Of a stretch of DNA of 64,000 bases, positions 43,093 through 52,805 are shown in pieces. Numbering within the stretch: the first letter of the stretch is position 1; every line of letters begins with the position of its first letter. The position numbers were made by a program, and so were the translations under genes. A model generated the notes under the pieces. The model ran no database searches. It was not told where the DNA came from and saw only the letters and a list, made by a program, of their open reading frames with translations. Source of the stretch: Ramlibacter lithotrophicus (GTDB lineage: Bacteria; Pseudomonadota; Gammaproteobacteria; Burkholderiales; Burkholderiaceae_C); assembly GCF_012184415.1 (NCBI RefSeq), contig NZ_VTOX01000010.1:1-64000 (forward strand). Reading direction: 5' to 3'.

Positions 43093-46000
43093 TCAACCGA
43101 GCTGGCGCAGTTCGCGCAGCGCCACCTGCAGCATGGCGAGGTCGACGCCGGCGGCATCGCCCAGCTCGGCCAGCAGCCGCCGCGACCTGGCGATCGCCGC
43201 CGCGCCGCGCTGCTCCCATGCCTGCAGCCGCTGCGCGGCATCGCCGCCGCCGCGGCTCACCACGTCGAGCGTGATCGCGCGCTGCAGGTCGGCCAGGTCG
43301 TCCGCCAGCGCCACCTTGGCCAGGTACTGCCAGTGGCTTTCGGCGCGCAGCGCCGCGATCTGGCGCCGCAGTTGCTCCAGCCCGAGCCGGTCGCCGGCGG
43401 CGGCGTGCACCGCACTCGTCACTTCCAGGTCGGCGTGCCCGGCGCCGGCGATTTCCGCGATGTCGAGCGCGCTGAACAGCCGGTCGGCCGCGGCTATCTC
43501 CCGCGCCAGGTCCGCCGGCACGCCGGCAGCGATCCAGGTGGCGGCCCGCGCCTCCTGGCCGGACTGCGGCCCCATCTGCCGGCGCAGGATGCCGACGGCC
43601 GGTGCCAGCCGCTCGGCCGCGCTGCCGGCGGCTTCGTCGAGATGGCGCGACCGCAGGAACCAGGCCGTGGCACGGTGCACCAGTGCGCGCCAGGCGACGA
43701 TCATTTCCCGCTGCACGCTGTCGGTCACCTTGTTGTCCAAGGACTCGATCCGCTGCCACAGGTCGACGCTGCCGAACACCTCGCGCGCCAGCAGGTAGGC
43801 CTTCACCACCTGGGGCGCCGTGCTCCCGGTCAACTCGCCCATGTGGTGGACGAAGGTCGGCCCGACCCGGTTGACCATGCTGTTGACGACGTGGGTGGCG
43901 ACGATCTCGCGCCGCAGCGGATGGCGCGGGATCCAGGCGCCGAAGCGCTCGCGCAGCGCCACCGGGAAGTAGCGGTACAACGCGCTCGCGATCCAGGGAT
44001 CCTCCGGCAGTTCGGAATCCACCATCTCGTCGGACAGCCACATCTTGCTGTAGGCCAGCAGCACTGCCTGCTCGGGGGCCGTCAGGCCGAGGCCGCGCGC
44101 CCTGCGCTGCGCGATCTCGTCCTCGTTCGGCAGGAACTCGATCGCCGGATCGAGCCGCCCGGCCTTCTCCAGGAAGCGCATGAACCGCACCTGCTCGTCG
44201 AGCAACTCGGGCGCCATGGCCCGGCACACCGACAGCGCCTGCGTCTGGAAGTAGTTGTCGCGCAGCACCAGCGCGGCGACCTCGTCGGTCATGGTCGGCA
44301 GCAGCTGGTCGCGCTGGTCGATCGTCAGCGTGCCGTCGGCGATCGACAGTCCCAGCAGGATCTTGATGTTGACCTCGTGGTCGGAGGTGTCGACGCCCGC
44401 CGAGTTGTCGATGGCATCGGTGTAGAGCCGCACGCCGGCCAGCGCCGCCTCGATGCGTCCGCGCTGCGTGAACCCCAGGTTGCCGCCCTCGCCGACCACC
44501 TTGCAGCGCAGCTCGCTGCCGTTGATGCGCAACGCGTCGTTGGCGCGGTCACCCACCTGGGCATGGCTTTCGCCGGCGGCCTTGACGTAGGTGCCGATGC
44601 CGCCGTTGTACAGCAGGTCGACCGGCGCGCGCAGGATGGCGGAGATCAGTTCGGTCGGCGTCAGGCGGTCGGCCGCGATGCCGAGGACGGCCTGCGCCTC
44701 GGGCGAGACCGGGATCGACTTTTCCGACCGGGCCCACACGCCGCCGCCGCGCGAAACGAGGCTCGCGTCGTAGTCGGCCCACGACGAGCGCGGCAGCGCG
44801 AACAGGCGCCGGCGCTCGGCGAGGCTGGCGGCCGGATCGGGTTGCGGATCGAGGAAGACGTGGCGGTGGTCGAAGGCGGCCACCAGCTTGATGTGCGGCG
44901 ACAGCAGCATGCCGTTGCCGAACACGTCGCCCGACATGTCGCCGATGCCGGCCACGGTGAAGTCGGTACGCTGGATGTCGGTGCCGAGTTCGCGGAAGTG
45001 GCGCTTGACGCTTTCCCAGGCGCCGCGGGCCGTGATGCCCATCTCCTTGTGGTCGTAACCGGCGCTGCCGCCGGAGGCGAACGCGTCGCCCAGCCAGAAG
45101 CCGTACTCGGCGCTGACGCGGTTGGCGTAGTCGGAGAACGTGGCCGTGCCCTTGTCCGCGGCGACCACCAGGTAGGGATCGTCGCCGTCGATGCGCACCA
45201 GTTGCGGCGGCGCCACCGTCCGCCCCTCGACCAGATTGTCGGTGACGTCCAGCAGGCCGCGCAGGAAATCCTCGTAGCAGGCGACGCCTTCGCGCATGAA
45301 TGCCTCGCGCTCGCCGGCGGGCGGCGCCTTCTTGAGGACGAAGCCGCCCTTGGAGCCGACCGGCACGATCACGGTGTTCTTCACCATCTGCGCCTTCACC
45401 AGCCCCAGCACTTCGGTGCGGAAATCGTCCGGCCGGTCCGACCAGCGCAACCCGCCCCGCGCCACCTTGCCGCCGCGCAGGTGGATCCCCTCGAAGCGCG
45501 GCGAATAGACCCAGATCTCGTAGAGCGGCCTCGGCCGCGGCAGGTCGGGTACCCGCGCCGAATCCAGCTTCATGCTCAGGAAGGTGCGCCGCGGCCCGGC
45601 CGTGCCGCTGTTGCCGGGGCCGGTGCGCCAGAAGTTGGTGCGCAGCGTGGCCTGGATCAACGCCAGCAGCTGCCGCAGCACGCGGTCCTCGGACAGGTTG
45701 CTCACCTTCTCCAGGGCCTGCTCGATGGCGTGGACCTGCGACGTCGCGCCGGCGTGGTCGTGCCGCTGCGGATCGAAGCGCAGCTTGAACAGGCTCACCA
45801 GCATGCGCGCGATGCGGGGGTGCGCCGCGAGCGTGGCCGCGATCGTCGCCTGCGACTGCGCGAAGCCGATCTGCTTCAAGTACTTGGCATAGGCGCGCAG
45901 CACCAGCACGTCGTCGGCCGACAACGCAGCGAGCAGCACCAGCCGGTTGAAGTCGTCGCTCTCGACCTCGCCGTGCAGCACCCGGGCGAACGTCTCCTCG

Positions 46001-47901
46001 AACAGCGGCGCCAGGGTGGCAATGTCGAACTCTGCATTGAGCGGCGCCTGCAGGCGGAAGTCGTGCACCGCGATGGCTTCGTCGCCGCGCTGCGCGCCGA
46101 CGCGATAGCTGGCCTCGGACAGCACCCGGGCGCCCATGTGTTCCAGCATCGGCAGGCTGTCAGACAGCACCAGCGGCGCGCCGCGGCGGTACACCTTCAG
46201 CCCCAGCGCCCCCGGGTCGGACCCCACCGGGTACAGCGACAGCGCGAGCGGTGCCTGCTGCGACAGCGTGGCGAGCTTGCGCACGTCCGGCACCGCCTGC
46301 GCGGCCGGCACGCGGTCGCGGTACTCCGGCGGGAAGGCCGCCGCCCAGCGCTTGAACAGCGCCAGCCCCTCGCCCTCGCCGCGCGCTTCGACCAGGCGCT
46401 CGCGCAATTCGTCGTCCCAGCGCCGGGCGGCCGCGGCGAGCTGGCGCTCGATGTCGCTGCGCTCGAAGGGCGGGATCTCGCCCGGCGTGGTGCGCACGGT
46501 GAAGTGGATGCGGGCCGAGACCGTCTCGCCCAGCAGCACGTCGAAGTCGATCACCGTGCCGTTGAAGGCGCCCAGCAGGATGCGCTGGAACTTGATCCGC
46601 AGCTCGGTCGAGAACGACTCGCGCGGCACGTACACCAGGCAGGAGACGAAGCGCTCGAACGGGTCGCGCCAGACGAACAGGCGCAGGCGTTGCCGCTCGC
46701 CCAGCGACAGGATGCCGATCGCCGTCTCGAACAGGTCCTCGTCGGGGATCTGGAACAGATCGTCGCGCGGGAAGGTCTCCAGGATGTGGTGCAGCGACTT
46801 GGACAGGTGGCCGCCGGGCGGCAGCCCGGCGCGCCGCGCGATCGCGTCGACCTTGCCTCGCAGCAGGGGAATCTCGGCGACCCGCGCACTGTAGGCGCTG
46901 GACGTGAACAGGCCGATGAAGCGGTGCTCGCCGACCACCTCGCCGCGTTCGTCGTAGCGCTTGATGCCGACGTAGTCCGCATAGCCGGCGCGGTGGACCG
47001 TGGAGCGGTTGTTGGCCTTCGTCACCATCAGCACCGGGACCGGGGACGTGGCCACCTGCCGGGCCGCGACCGGCAGCGGCGTGACGGCGCCGTCGCGCCG
47101 TTCCTCGGGCGTTTCGCGCAGCAGCCCCAGGCCGCTGCCAGGCACCAGCCGCAGGGCCGGCTCGCCGCCTTGCTGGACCAGGTCGTGCTGGCGGTAGCCG
47201 AGGAAGGTGAAATGGTCGTCCGCCAGCCACTGCAGGAGCGCCTGGCTCTCCGCCACCAGCTCCGCCGGCACTGCGCCGGGCGCGCGCTGCAGCCCACCGA
47301 CCGCATCCTGCATCCGCGCCACCATCTTCTTCCAGTCCTCGACGGCGGCCCGCACGTCGCCGAGCACGCGGCGGATGCGCGCGGCCAGCGTGTCGCGCTG
47401 TTCCGCGTCGGCCAGCCGGTCGATCTCGACGTACATCCACGACTCGCGCGGCGCCTCGGGATCCTGGTCGCGCGGCGACACCTTGAGCAGCCGTCCCTGC
47501 GCGTCGCGCCGTACCGCATAGATCGGGTGCACGATGAGGTGCAGGGTGTAGCCCTCGCGGTTGATCTCGAGCGTCGTGGAGTCGACCAGGAACGGCATGT
47601 CGTCGTTGACGACGTGGATCACCGAGTGACGCGAACTCCAGCCGTCCTCGCCCGGCGTGGGGCTGAAGATGCGGACCGTCGGCTCGCCGGGCTGTCGCTG
47701 CGCGCCGAGCTGCAGGTGCGACAGCAGCGCCCCCAGCAGGTCTTCGGGCGTGCGTTCGGCGAGATCCTGCGGGTCGAGGCGCTGGAAGTATTCGGGGGCG
47801 ATCTGCTGGATCACCTGGTGGCGGGCCGGCTCGAGCCGCGCGGCAGCGAGGGCGAGCACGGCGGCCAGGCGGTTGTGGACGGCTTGCGTGGCAGCATTCA
47901 T
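43093..47901 (-). CDS. gdhB: NAD-specific glutamate dehydrogenase, large type
   Basis: A 1602-residue enzyme of the 180-kDa class that oxidises glutamate to 2-oxoglutarate with NAD. The length matches the family. The N-terminal 700 residues hold ACT-like regulatory modules; the catalytic core begins near 730 and includes HLRGGKVARGGLRWSDRPDD near 835 and PVGSKGGFVLKK near 880, then a Rossmann segment with VAGIGDMSGDVFGNGMLLS near 990. The C-terminal domain ends with LRELRQLG. The gene is monocistronic and carries a hairpin downstream. It gives a route from glutamate nitrogen to ammonia, which fits an organism that feeds on nitrogen compounds. Confidence 0.95.
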   Translation of the reverse strand: MNAATQAVHNRLAAVLALAAARLEPARHQVIQQIAPEYFQRLDPQDLAERTPEDLLGALLSHLQLGAQRQPGEPTVRIFSPTPGEDGWSSRHSVIHVVNDDMPFLVDSTTLEINREGYTLHLIVHPIYAVRRDAQGRLLKVSPRDQDPEAPRESWMYVEIDRLADAEQRDTLAARIRRVLGDVRAAVEDWKKMVARMQDAVGGLQRAPGAVPAELVAESQALLQWLADDHFTFLGYRQHDLVQQGGEPALRLVPGSGLGLLRETPEERRDGAVTPLPVAARQVATSPVPVLMVTKANNRSTVHRAGYADYVGIKRYDERGEVVGEHRFIGLFTSSAYSARVAEIPLLRGKVDAIARRAGLPPGGHLSKSLHHILETFPRDDLFQIPDEDLFETAIGILSLGERQRLRLFVWRDPFERFVSCLVYVPRESFSTELRIKFQRILLGAFNGTVIDFDVLLGETVSARIHFTVRTTPGEIPPFERSDIERQLAAAARRWDDELRERLVEARGEGEGLALFKRWAAAFPPEYRDRVPAAQAVPDVRKLATLSQQAPLALSLYPVGSDPGALGLKVYRRGAPLVLSDSLPMLEHMGARVLSEASYRVGAQRGDEAIAVHDFRLQAPLNAEFDIATLAPLFEETFARVLHGEVESDDFNRLVLLAALSADDVLVLRAYAKYLKQIGFAQSQATIAATLAAHPRIARMLVSLFKLRFDPQRHDHAGATSQVHAIEQALEKVSNLSEDRVLRQLLALIQATLRTNFWRTGPGNSGTAGPRRTFLSMKLDSARVPDLPRPRPLYEIWVYSPRFEGIHLRGGKVARGGLRWSDRPDDFRTEVLGLVKAQMVKNTVIVPVGSKGGFVLKKAPPAGEREAFMREGVACYEDFLRGLLDVTDNLVEGRTVAPPQLVRIDGDDPYLVVAADKGTATFSDYANRVSAEYGFWLGDAFASGGSAGYDHKEMGITARGAWESVKRHFRELGTDIQRTDFTVAGIGDMSGDVFGNGMLLSPHIKLVAAFDHRHVFLDPQPDPAASLAERRRLFALPRSSWADYDASLVSRGGGVWARSEKSIPVSPEAQAVLGIAADRLTPTELISAILRAPVDLLYNGGIGTYVKAAGESHAQVGDRANDALRINGSELRCKVVGEGGNLGFTQRGRIEAALAGVRLYTDAIDNSAGVDTSDHEVNIKILLGLSIADGTLTIDQRDQLLPTMTDEVAALVLRDNYFQTQALSVCRAMAPELLDEQVRFMRFLEKAGRLDPAIEFLPNEDEIAQRRARGLGLTAPEQAVLLAYSKMWLSDEMVDSELPEDPWIASALYRYFPVALRERFGAWIPRHPLRREIVATHVVNSMVNRVGPTFVHHMGELTGSTAPQVVKAYLLAREVFGSVDLWQRIESLDNKVTDSVQREMIVAWRALVHRATAWFLRSRHLDEAAGSAAERLAPAVGILRRQMGPQSGQEARAATWIAAGVPADLAREIAAADRLFSALDIAEIAGAGHADLEVTSAVHAAAGDRLGLEQLRRQIAALRAESHWQYLAKVALADDLADLQRAITLDVVSRGGGDAAQRLQAWEQRGAAAIARSRRLLAELGDAAGVDLAMLQVALRELRQLG

Positions 47902-48060
47902 CGAGGTCGTTCCTTGGGCCGAAGCCCTATTTCTTGCGGCGGGCGCGCTCGCGCCGCCAGCACCCTGAATCTAGGCCCGGCGGACCCGGATCGCAAATGC
48001 CTGATCCGCTCCCCGGCATGCACGAAATGCATTTCCGGCCCCTCCTTCACTTGCGCCAGG

Positions 48061-49314
48061 TCAAGGACGGGCGTTCGGCGGCAGGAAGAGCGCCTGCAGG
48101 TCGCTCAGGAAGTCGAAGCCGCGCGTCGTCGGGCGCACCTGGTTCAGGTCGCGCTCCACCAGCCCCAGGCGCTCCGCCTCCTGCAGCGGCTGCGCGATCG
48201 CCGTCAGCGGCAGCCCGGTGCGCGCGGTGAACTGGGCCAAGGCGAAACCGTCGCGCAGCCGCAGCGCGTTGAGCATGAACTCGAACGGCAGGTCGGCCCG
48301 CGCGACCTCGTCGTCCTGCGCCAGCGCCCGGCCCGCCAGCGCGCCTTCCATGTACAGGCGGGGGTCGCGCAGGCGCACCTGGCGCACGACGCGGTGCGGG
48401 AACGTCAGCTTGCTGTGCGCGCCGGCGCCTATTCCGAGGTAGTCGCCGAACTGCCAGTAATTGACGTTGTGCCAGCAGCGGTGCCCGGGCTTCGCGTACG
48501 CCGACACCTCGTAACGCTGCAGGCCGGCGCCCGCGGTCAGCTCGGTGATCCGGTCCAGCATCGAATAGGCGAGGTCGTCGTCCGGCACCTGCGGCGGGTA
48601 CTTCGCGAAGAAGGTGTTCGGCTCGATGGTGAGGTGGTACACCGACAGGTGCGGCGGCGCGAGCGACAGCGCCTGCGCGACGTCCTGCTCCAGGCCGGCC
48701 ATGTCCTGCCCCGGCAGCGCGTACATCAGGTCGAGGTTGAAGGTCTCGAACGCCAGCGCCGCCTCCTCGAGCGCGGCGATCGCCTGCGCCCGGTCATGCA
48801 CCCGACCCAGCGCCCGCAGGCGTTCGTCGTCGAAGCTCTGCACGCCCACCGACAGCCGGGTCACGCCGGCGGCGCGGAAGGCCCGGAAGCGGTCCTTCTC
48901 GAAGGTGCCGGGGTTGGCTTCCAGCGTGACCTCGCAGTCGGGCGCCAGCCGCAGGCGCGCCCGCAGGTCCGCCAGCAGGCGATCGATGGCCTGCGGCGAG
49001 AACAGGCTGGGCGTGCCGCCGCCGATGAAGATGCTGTGCACCTCTCGCCCCCACACGATGCCCAGCGATGCCTCGAGGTCGGCGATCACGGCGTCGACAT
49101 AGCGCTGCTCCGGCACCTCGCCCTCGGCGAGCTCGTGCGAATTGAAATCGCAGTACGGGCACTTGCGCAGGCACCACGGCAGGTGCACGTACAGCGACAG
49201 CGGCGGCTGGGCCGGCAGCTGCAGCGTGCCCGGCCGCAGGTAATGCTGCACGTCCTGGACGGCGCGGCCGGTGCCGCCGGCGCTCGCCATCATGACCGGC
49301 GTGCGCCCCGTCAT
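48061..49314 (-). CDS. hemW: Haem chaperone HemW (radical SAM)
   Basis: A 417-residue radical SAM protein of the HemN-like family. The cluster cysteines are Cys48, Cys52 and Cys55 in WCLRKCPYC. The IFIGGGTPSLF block near 113 is the SAM-binding glycine motif; the HemW C-terminal domain follows from about 300. HemN's extra N-terminal cysteine region is absent, which supports HemW rather than coproporphyrinogen oxidase. The ATG overlaps the rdgB stop (ATGA), giving the rph-rdgB-hemW order usual in beta-proteobacteria. Confidence 0.92.
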   Translation of the reverse strand: MTGRTPVMMASAGGTGRAVQDVQHYLRPGTLQLPAQPPLSLYVHLPWCLRKCPYCDFNSHELAEGEVPEQRYVDAVIADLEASLGIVWGREVHSIFIGGGTPSLFSPQAIDRLLADLRARLRLAPDCEVTLEANPGTFEKDRFRAFRAAGVTRLSVGVQSFDDERLRALGRVHDRAQAIAALEEAALAFETFNLDLMYALPGQDMAGLEQDVAQALSLAPPHLSVYHLTIEPNTFFAKYPPQVPDDDLAYSMLDRITELTAGAGLQRYEVSAYAKPGHRCWHNVNYWQFGDYLGIGAGAHSKLTFPHRVVRQVRLRDPRLYMEGALAGRALAQDDEVARADLPFEFMLNALRLRDGFALAQFTARTGLPLTAIAQPLQEAERLGLVERDLNQVRPTTRGFDFLSDLQALFLPPNARP

Positions 49315-49919
49315 CGCAGCCAGCTCTCGCGAATGAGCTCCATCATCCGTCGGGCCGCCTGGCCGCGATGGCTGTTGGCGTTCTTCACCTCGGGCGGCAG
49401 CTGCGCGAAGGTGCCGCCCAGCTCCGGGATGTACATCACGGGATCGAACCCGAAACCATGTTCGCCGACGGGCGCCGGCGCGATCTCGCCAGCGGCCCGC
49501 CCGACGGCGATCAGCGGCTCGGGATCATCGGGGGTGCGCAGCGCCACCAGCGTGCTGACCAGCGCCGCACGCCGGTCTTCGTGGCCGCGCAGCTGCTCCA
49601 GCAGCGCCTTCACGTTGTTGGCGTCGCCCTTGGGGTAGCCGAACTGCGTGGCGTAGAACGCCGTGTCAACGCCCGGCAGCCCGCCGAAGGCGGCCACGCA
49701 CAGCCCGGCATCGTCGGCGATGGCCGGCAGGCCGCTCGCGCGCGCCGCGTGGCGCGCCTTGGCCAGCGCGTTCTCGACGAAGGTGCGGTGCGGCTCCTCG
49801 GCTTCGGGGATGCCCAGCTCGCCTTGCGGCACCAGTTCGATGCCGAGCGGCGCGAGCATGGCGCGCAACTCGGCCAGTTTTCCGGGATTGTTCGAGGCGA
49901 GGACGATCTTGCTGATCAT
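49311..49919 (-). CDS. rdgB: XTP/dITP diphosphatase (RdgB/HAM1)
   Basis: A 202-residue house-cleaning nucleotidase that removes XTP, ITP and dITP. It starts MISKIVLASNNPGKLAELRA with the nucleotide-binding SNNPGK motif at 9-14; ADDAGLCV near 71 holds the catalytic/metal acidic pair, and FGFDPVMYIPE with the HRGQAARRM tail completes the family pattern. It is coupled to hemW at the stop and lies 57 bases after rph. Confidence 0.94.
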   Translation of the reverse strand: MISKIVLASNNPGKLAELRAMLAPLGIELVPQGELGIPEAEEPHRTFVENALAKARHAARASGLPAIADDAGLCVAAFGGLPGVDTAFYATQFGYPKGDANNVKALLEQLRGHEDRRAALVSTLVALRTPDDPEPLIAVGRAAGEIAPAPVGEHGFGFDPVMYIPELGGTFAQLPPEVKNANSHRGQAARRMMELIRESWLR

Positions 49920-49976
49920 GGCGCAAAGGCGGATTGTGCCGCGCCGCAGCGCGGCCGTGGGTCCCCCGCTGCCGTC

Positions 49977-50708
49977 TCAGGCGGCGCGCGCGAGCGCCTC
50001 GCGCTGCATGACCACCAGCTGCGCGCAGCCCTGCTCCGCCAGGCGCAGCAGGTGGTCCATCTCGGCACGCGTGAAGGCCGCGCCTTCGGCGGTGCCCTGC
50101 ACCTCGACGTAATGGCCGGCGCCAGTCATCACCACGTTCATGTCGGTGTCGCAGGCCACGTCCTCGACGTATTCGAGGTCGAGCACCGGGACGCCTTGCA
50201 CGATGCCGACCGACACCGCCGCCACCGGGCCGGTGATCGGCGACGCCGCGAGCTGCCCGCCCGCGAGCAGCCGGGCGACGGCATCGTGCGCGGCCACGTA
50301 CGCGCCGGTGATCGCGGCGGTGCGGGTGCCGCCGTCGGCCTGCAGCACGTCGCAGTCGAGCTGGATGGTGCGCTCGCCGAGCAGCTTCAGGTCGAACACC
50401 GCGCGCATCGAGCGGCCGATCAGCCGCTGGATCTCCTGCGTGCGGCCGCTCTGCTTGCCGCGCGCCGCCTCGCGATCGCTGCGGGTGTGCGTCGATCGCG
50501 GCAGCATCCCGTATTCGGCGGTGACCCAGCCCTCGCCGCTGCCGCGCTTGTGCGGCGGCACCTTGTCCTCGACCGACGCGGTGCACAGCACGCGGGTGTT
50601 GCCGAACTCGATGAGCACCGAGCCCTCGGCGTGGATGGTGAAGCCGCGCGTGATGCGCACGGGGCGGAGCTGGTCGGGCAAGCGGCCGCCGGGGCGGGTG
50701 AAATTCAT
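49977..50708 (-). CDS. rph: Ribonuclease PH
   Basis: A 243-residue phosphorolytic 3'-5' exoribonuclease that trims tRNA 3' ends. It starts [20 protein letters not shown]; the phosphate and RNA-binding motifs [19 protein letters not shown] (near 59-77) and [20 protein letters not shown] (near 88-107) are intact, as is the [18 protein letters not shown] block. It is the first gene of the rph-rdgB-hemW group, separated from the phosphatase gene by a large hairpin. Confidence 0.95.
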   Translation of the reverse strand: MNFTRPGGRLPDQLRPVRITRGFTIHAEGSVLIEFGNTRVLCTASVEDKVPPHKRGSGEGWVTAEYGMLPRSTHTRSDREAARGKQSGRTQEIQRLIGRSMRAVFDLKLLGERTIQLDCDVLQADGGTRTAAITGAYVAAHDAVARLLAGGQLAASPITGPVAAVSVGIVQGVPVLDLEYVEDVACDTDMNVVMTGAGHYVEVQGTAEGAAFTRAEMDHLLRLAEQGCAQLVVMQREALARAA

Positions 50709-50754
50709 AGGGGCTAGGGACTAGAGGTGGATGGTGGAAGCTGGAGGTTGAAGT

Positions 50755-50793
50755 GGAGGCCGGGCTGTTCCCCTGGGGCCCAGCCCGGCCTCC
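50755..50793 (-). terminator. Large hairpin between the phosphatase gene and rph
   Basis: A 13-bp perfect stem (50755-50767 with 50781-50793) and 13-base loop directly downstream of the minus-strand phosphatase stop. No T-run follows, so it is a possible weak terminator or processing structure rather than a classical terminator. Confidence 0.45.
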
Positions 50794-50814
50794 TGGCCCC
50801 TGCGGGCAGGAAAG

Positions 50815-51720
50815 CTACGCCTTCTTCCCCGCACTGCGCCGGATCGCCTCGTTGATCTCGGCGATCGACCGTTCGATGGCAGCGTCGTCCAGGTCCTCGA
50901 CCACCGTGTCGAGCACGCCGGCCTGGATGGTCGAGGCGAACACGCCGTCCATGATGCTGTCGGTGGAGATGCCGCGCGTCGACTCGAAGCTGTCCGGCGT
51001 TTCCCACTCCAGGGCGATGACCGTCACGTTGTCGGAGTGCTCGCCGCCGTTGCGCAGCGCGTTCTCCACCAGCTCGGGCACGGCTTCGGACACCGACCGG
51101 GTGCTCAGCGAGCGCACGATCTCGCCATCCGGCACGCTGCCCCACAGCCCGTCGGAGCACAGCAGGATCTTGTCGCCCTGCTGCAGCATCACCGGGCCGG
51201 TGACGTCGAACACCGGCTTGCTCGGCGAGCCGAGGCAGGTGAACAGGATGTTGCGGTTGACGCGGTCCAGCCGCACCACGCCGGCATTGGTCTGCTGCTC
51301 CAGGTACGAGTGGTCGCGCGTGCGCGTGACCAGTTCGCCATGGCGCACCAGGTACAGCCGCGAGTCGCCGCAATGCACCCAGGTGGCGTAGGAGCCCTGC
51401 AGGATCGCGGCGACCATCGTGGTGCGCGGCGTGTCCAGCATGCCTTTTTCGCTGGCGTAGCGGATGATCTGGTGGTGCGCGGCCATCAGCGCCGTGGCCA
51501 GGAATTCGCTGACGTCGCCCACCATGGGACGCGCTTCCTTCTGGTACAGCGCCGAGATCGTCTGCAGCGCGAGCTGCGCCGCCACCTCGCCCTCGGGATG
51601 CCCGCCCATGCCGTCGGCCAGCAGGAAGAGCCCCGACTCGCGCGTGTAGCAGTAGCCCATGCGGTCCTCGTTCTTCTCGCGGCCGCCCTTGCGGCTGATC
51701 TGGAATACCGAGAATTTCAT
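50815..51720 (-). CDS. PP2C-type serine/threonine protein phosphatase
   Basis: A 301-residue PPM/PP2C phosphatase with the manganese-site motifs KNEDRMG near residue 18, LLADGMGGH near 34, LCSDGLWG near 182 and HSDNVTVIAL near 236. No membrane segment. It lies 3 bases after the kinase gene, so the two form a kinase-phosphatase pair. The C-terminal 40 residues contain a helical, acidic extension beyond the catalytic domain. The counterpart pairs are often tied to type VI secretion, but no such genes are in the window. Confidence 0.92.
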   Translation of the reverse strand: MKFSVFQISRKGGREKNEDRMGYCYTRESGLFLLADGMGGHPEGEVAAQLALQTISALYQKEARPMVGDVSEFLATALMAAHHQIIRYASEKGMLDTPRTTMVAAILQGSYATWVHCGDSRLYLVRHGELVTRTRDHSYLEQQTNAGVVRLDRVNRNILFTCLGSPSKPVFDVTGPVMLQQGDKILLCSDGLWGSVPDGEIVRSLSTRSVSEAVPELVENALRNGGEHSDNVTVIALEWETPDSFESTRGISTDSIMDGVFASTIQAGVLDTVVEDLDDAAIERSIAEINEAIRRSAGKKA

Positions 51721-51723
51721 CGC

Positions 51724-52737
51724 TTACTTGGCGCGCGCGCCGAACGCGGTGGCGCCGGCGCGCTTCACGTTCTTCTTGGTGTCGGAGATGATGTTGTCGA
51801 ACTGCAGCCGCATCTTCTCGCCGACGGTGAGCTTGGTGTAGCGCCGCTCGCCTTCGCGGCTCAGCTCCTTCTGCAGGGCGAACACCGACTGGGGCCGCGA
51901 CAGCGGGTCCAGCGACATGCACCACTCGACGACCTCGATCAGGTTGTCCGAATAGACCCCGCGCAGCCGCGACAGGGCCAGCGCCAGCCGGTCCTTCTCC
52001 AGCCGCTGCGGTGCATCATTGGGCGGATAGCCCTGCATGCAGGCATAGATGCAGGCGCCGATCGCGTAGATGTCGGTCCACGGGCCCATCGACGAGTCGC
52101 GCCGGTACATCTCGGGCGCGGCGAATCCGGGGGTGTACATCGGCCGGATGAAGTTGCCTTCCTTGGACAGCACTTCCCGGGCCGCGCCGAAGTCGATCAT
52201 CACCGCCTTGTTGTCGTCGGTGATGAAGATGTTGGCCGGCTTGATGTCCAGGTGCAGCATCTTGTGCTGGTGCACGATGCGCAGGCCGCGCAGCACCTCG
52301 TCGAACAGCGAGCGGATCGACGATTCGCGGAACACCTTCTGCTTCTTCAGCTCGCGCGCGGTGATGATGAAGTCCTGCAGGGTCGCGCCCTCCAGGTAGT
52401 TCATCACCATGTAGACGGTTTCGTTCTCGCGAAAGAAGTTCAGCACGCTGACCACGGAGGCGTGCGAGATCTGCGCCAGCGAGCGGCCTTCCTCGAAGAA
52501 GCTCTTGAGGCCGAGGCGGTAGAGGGAGAGCTTTTCCGGCTGCACCTGCGGCAGCAGTTCCCCGGGGCCACGCGAGGCGAGGGAGGCAGGGAGGTATTCC
52601 TTGACCGCGACCTGCTGTCCCTCGTTGTCGACCGCCAAGTAGACCACGCCAAACCCGCCCGAGGAAAGCTTGCGCACCACGCGGTAGCCGCCGATGACGG
52701 TGTCCGGGGGGAGCGGGGCTGGTTTGACCTTTGACAT
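51724..52737 (-). CDS. Serine/threonine protein kinase (Hanks type)
   Basis: A 337-residue soluble eukaryotic-like kinase. The glycine loop KLSSGGFGVVYLA starts at residue 23, the ATP-lysine is Lys46 in VAVKEY, the catalytic loop HLDIKPANIFI has Asp164 (HLD in place of HRD), DFGAAREV has Asp182, and GFAAPEMY is the APE motif. There is no membrane segment or sensor domain; the C-terminal 50 residues form a helical tail (GEKMRLQFDNIISDTKKN). HLD instead of HRD suggests an activation mechanism that does not depend on loop phosphorylation. It is divergent from yicC. Confidence 0.92.
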   Translation of the reverse strand: MSKVKPAPLPPDTVIGGYRVVRKLSSGGFGVVYLAVDNEGQQVAVKEYLPASLASRGPGELLPQVQPEKLSLYRLGLKSFFEEGRSLAQISHASVVSVLNFFRENETVYMVMNYLEGATLQDFIITARELKKQKVFRESSIRSLFDEVLRGLRIVHQHKMLHLDIKPANIFITDDNKAVMIDFGAAREVLSKEGNFIRPMYTPGFAAPEMYRRDSSMGPWTDIYAIGACIYACMQGYPPNDAPQRLEKDRLALALSRLRGVYSDNLIEVVEWCMSLDPLSRPQSVFALQKELSREGERRYTKLTVGEKMRLQFDNIISDTKKNVKRAGATAFGARAK

Positions 52738-52805
52738 AATTGAAGAATACAGGGCCCGGCCCTGACCCGATTATTCTCGCAATCCCGCAACGACCGACGA
52801 ACTCC

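Noticed and set aside
43018..49638. A 2206-codon open frame on the plus strand across the glutamate dehydrogenase, hemW and rdgB genes
   Set aside because: It is the antisense of three well-conserved genes; high GC keeps the frame open. Its composition (Arg, Gln, His, Val repeats) is typical of such shadows.
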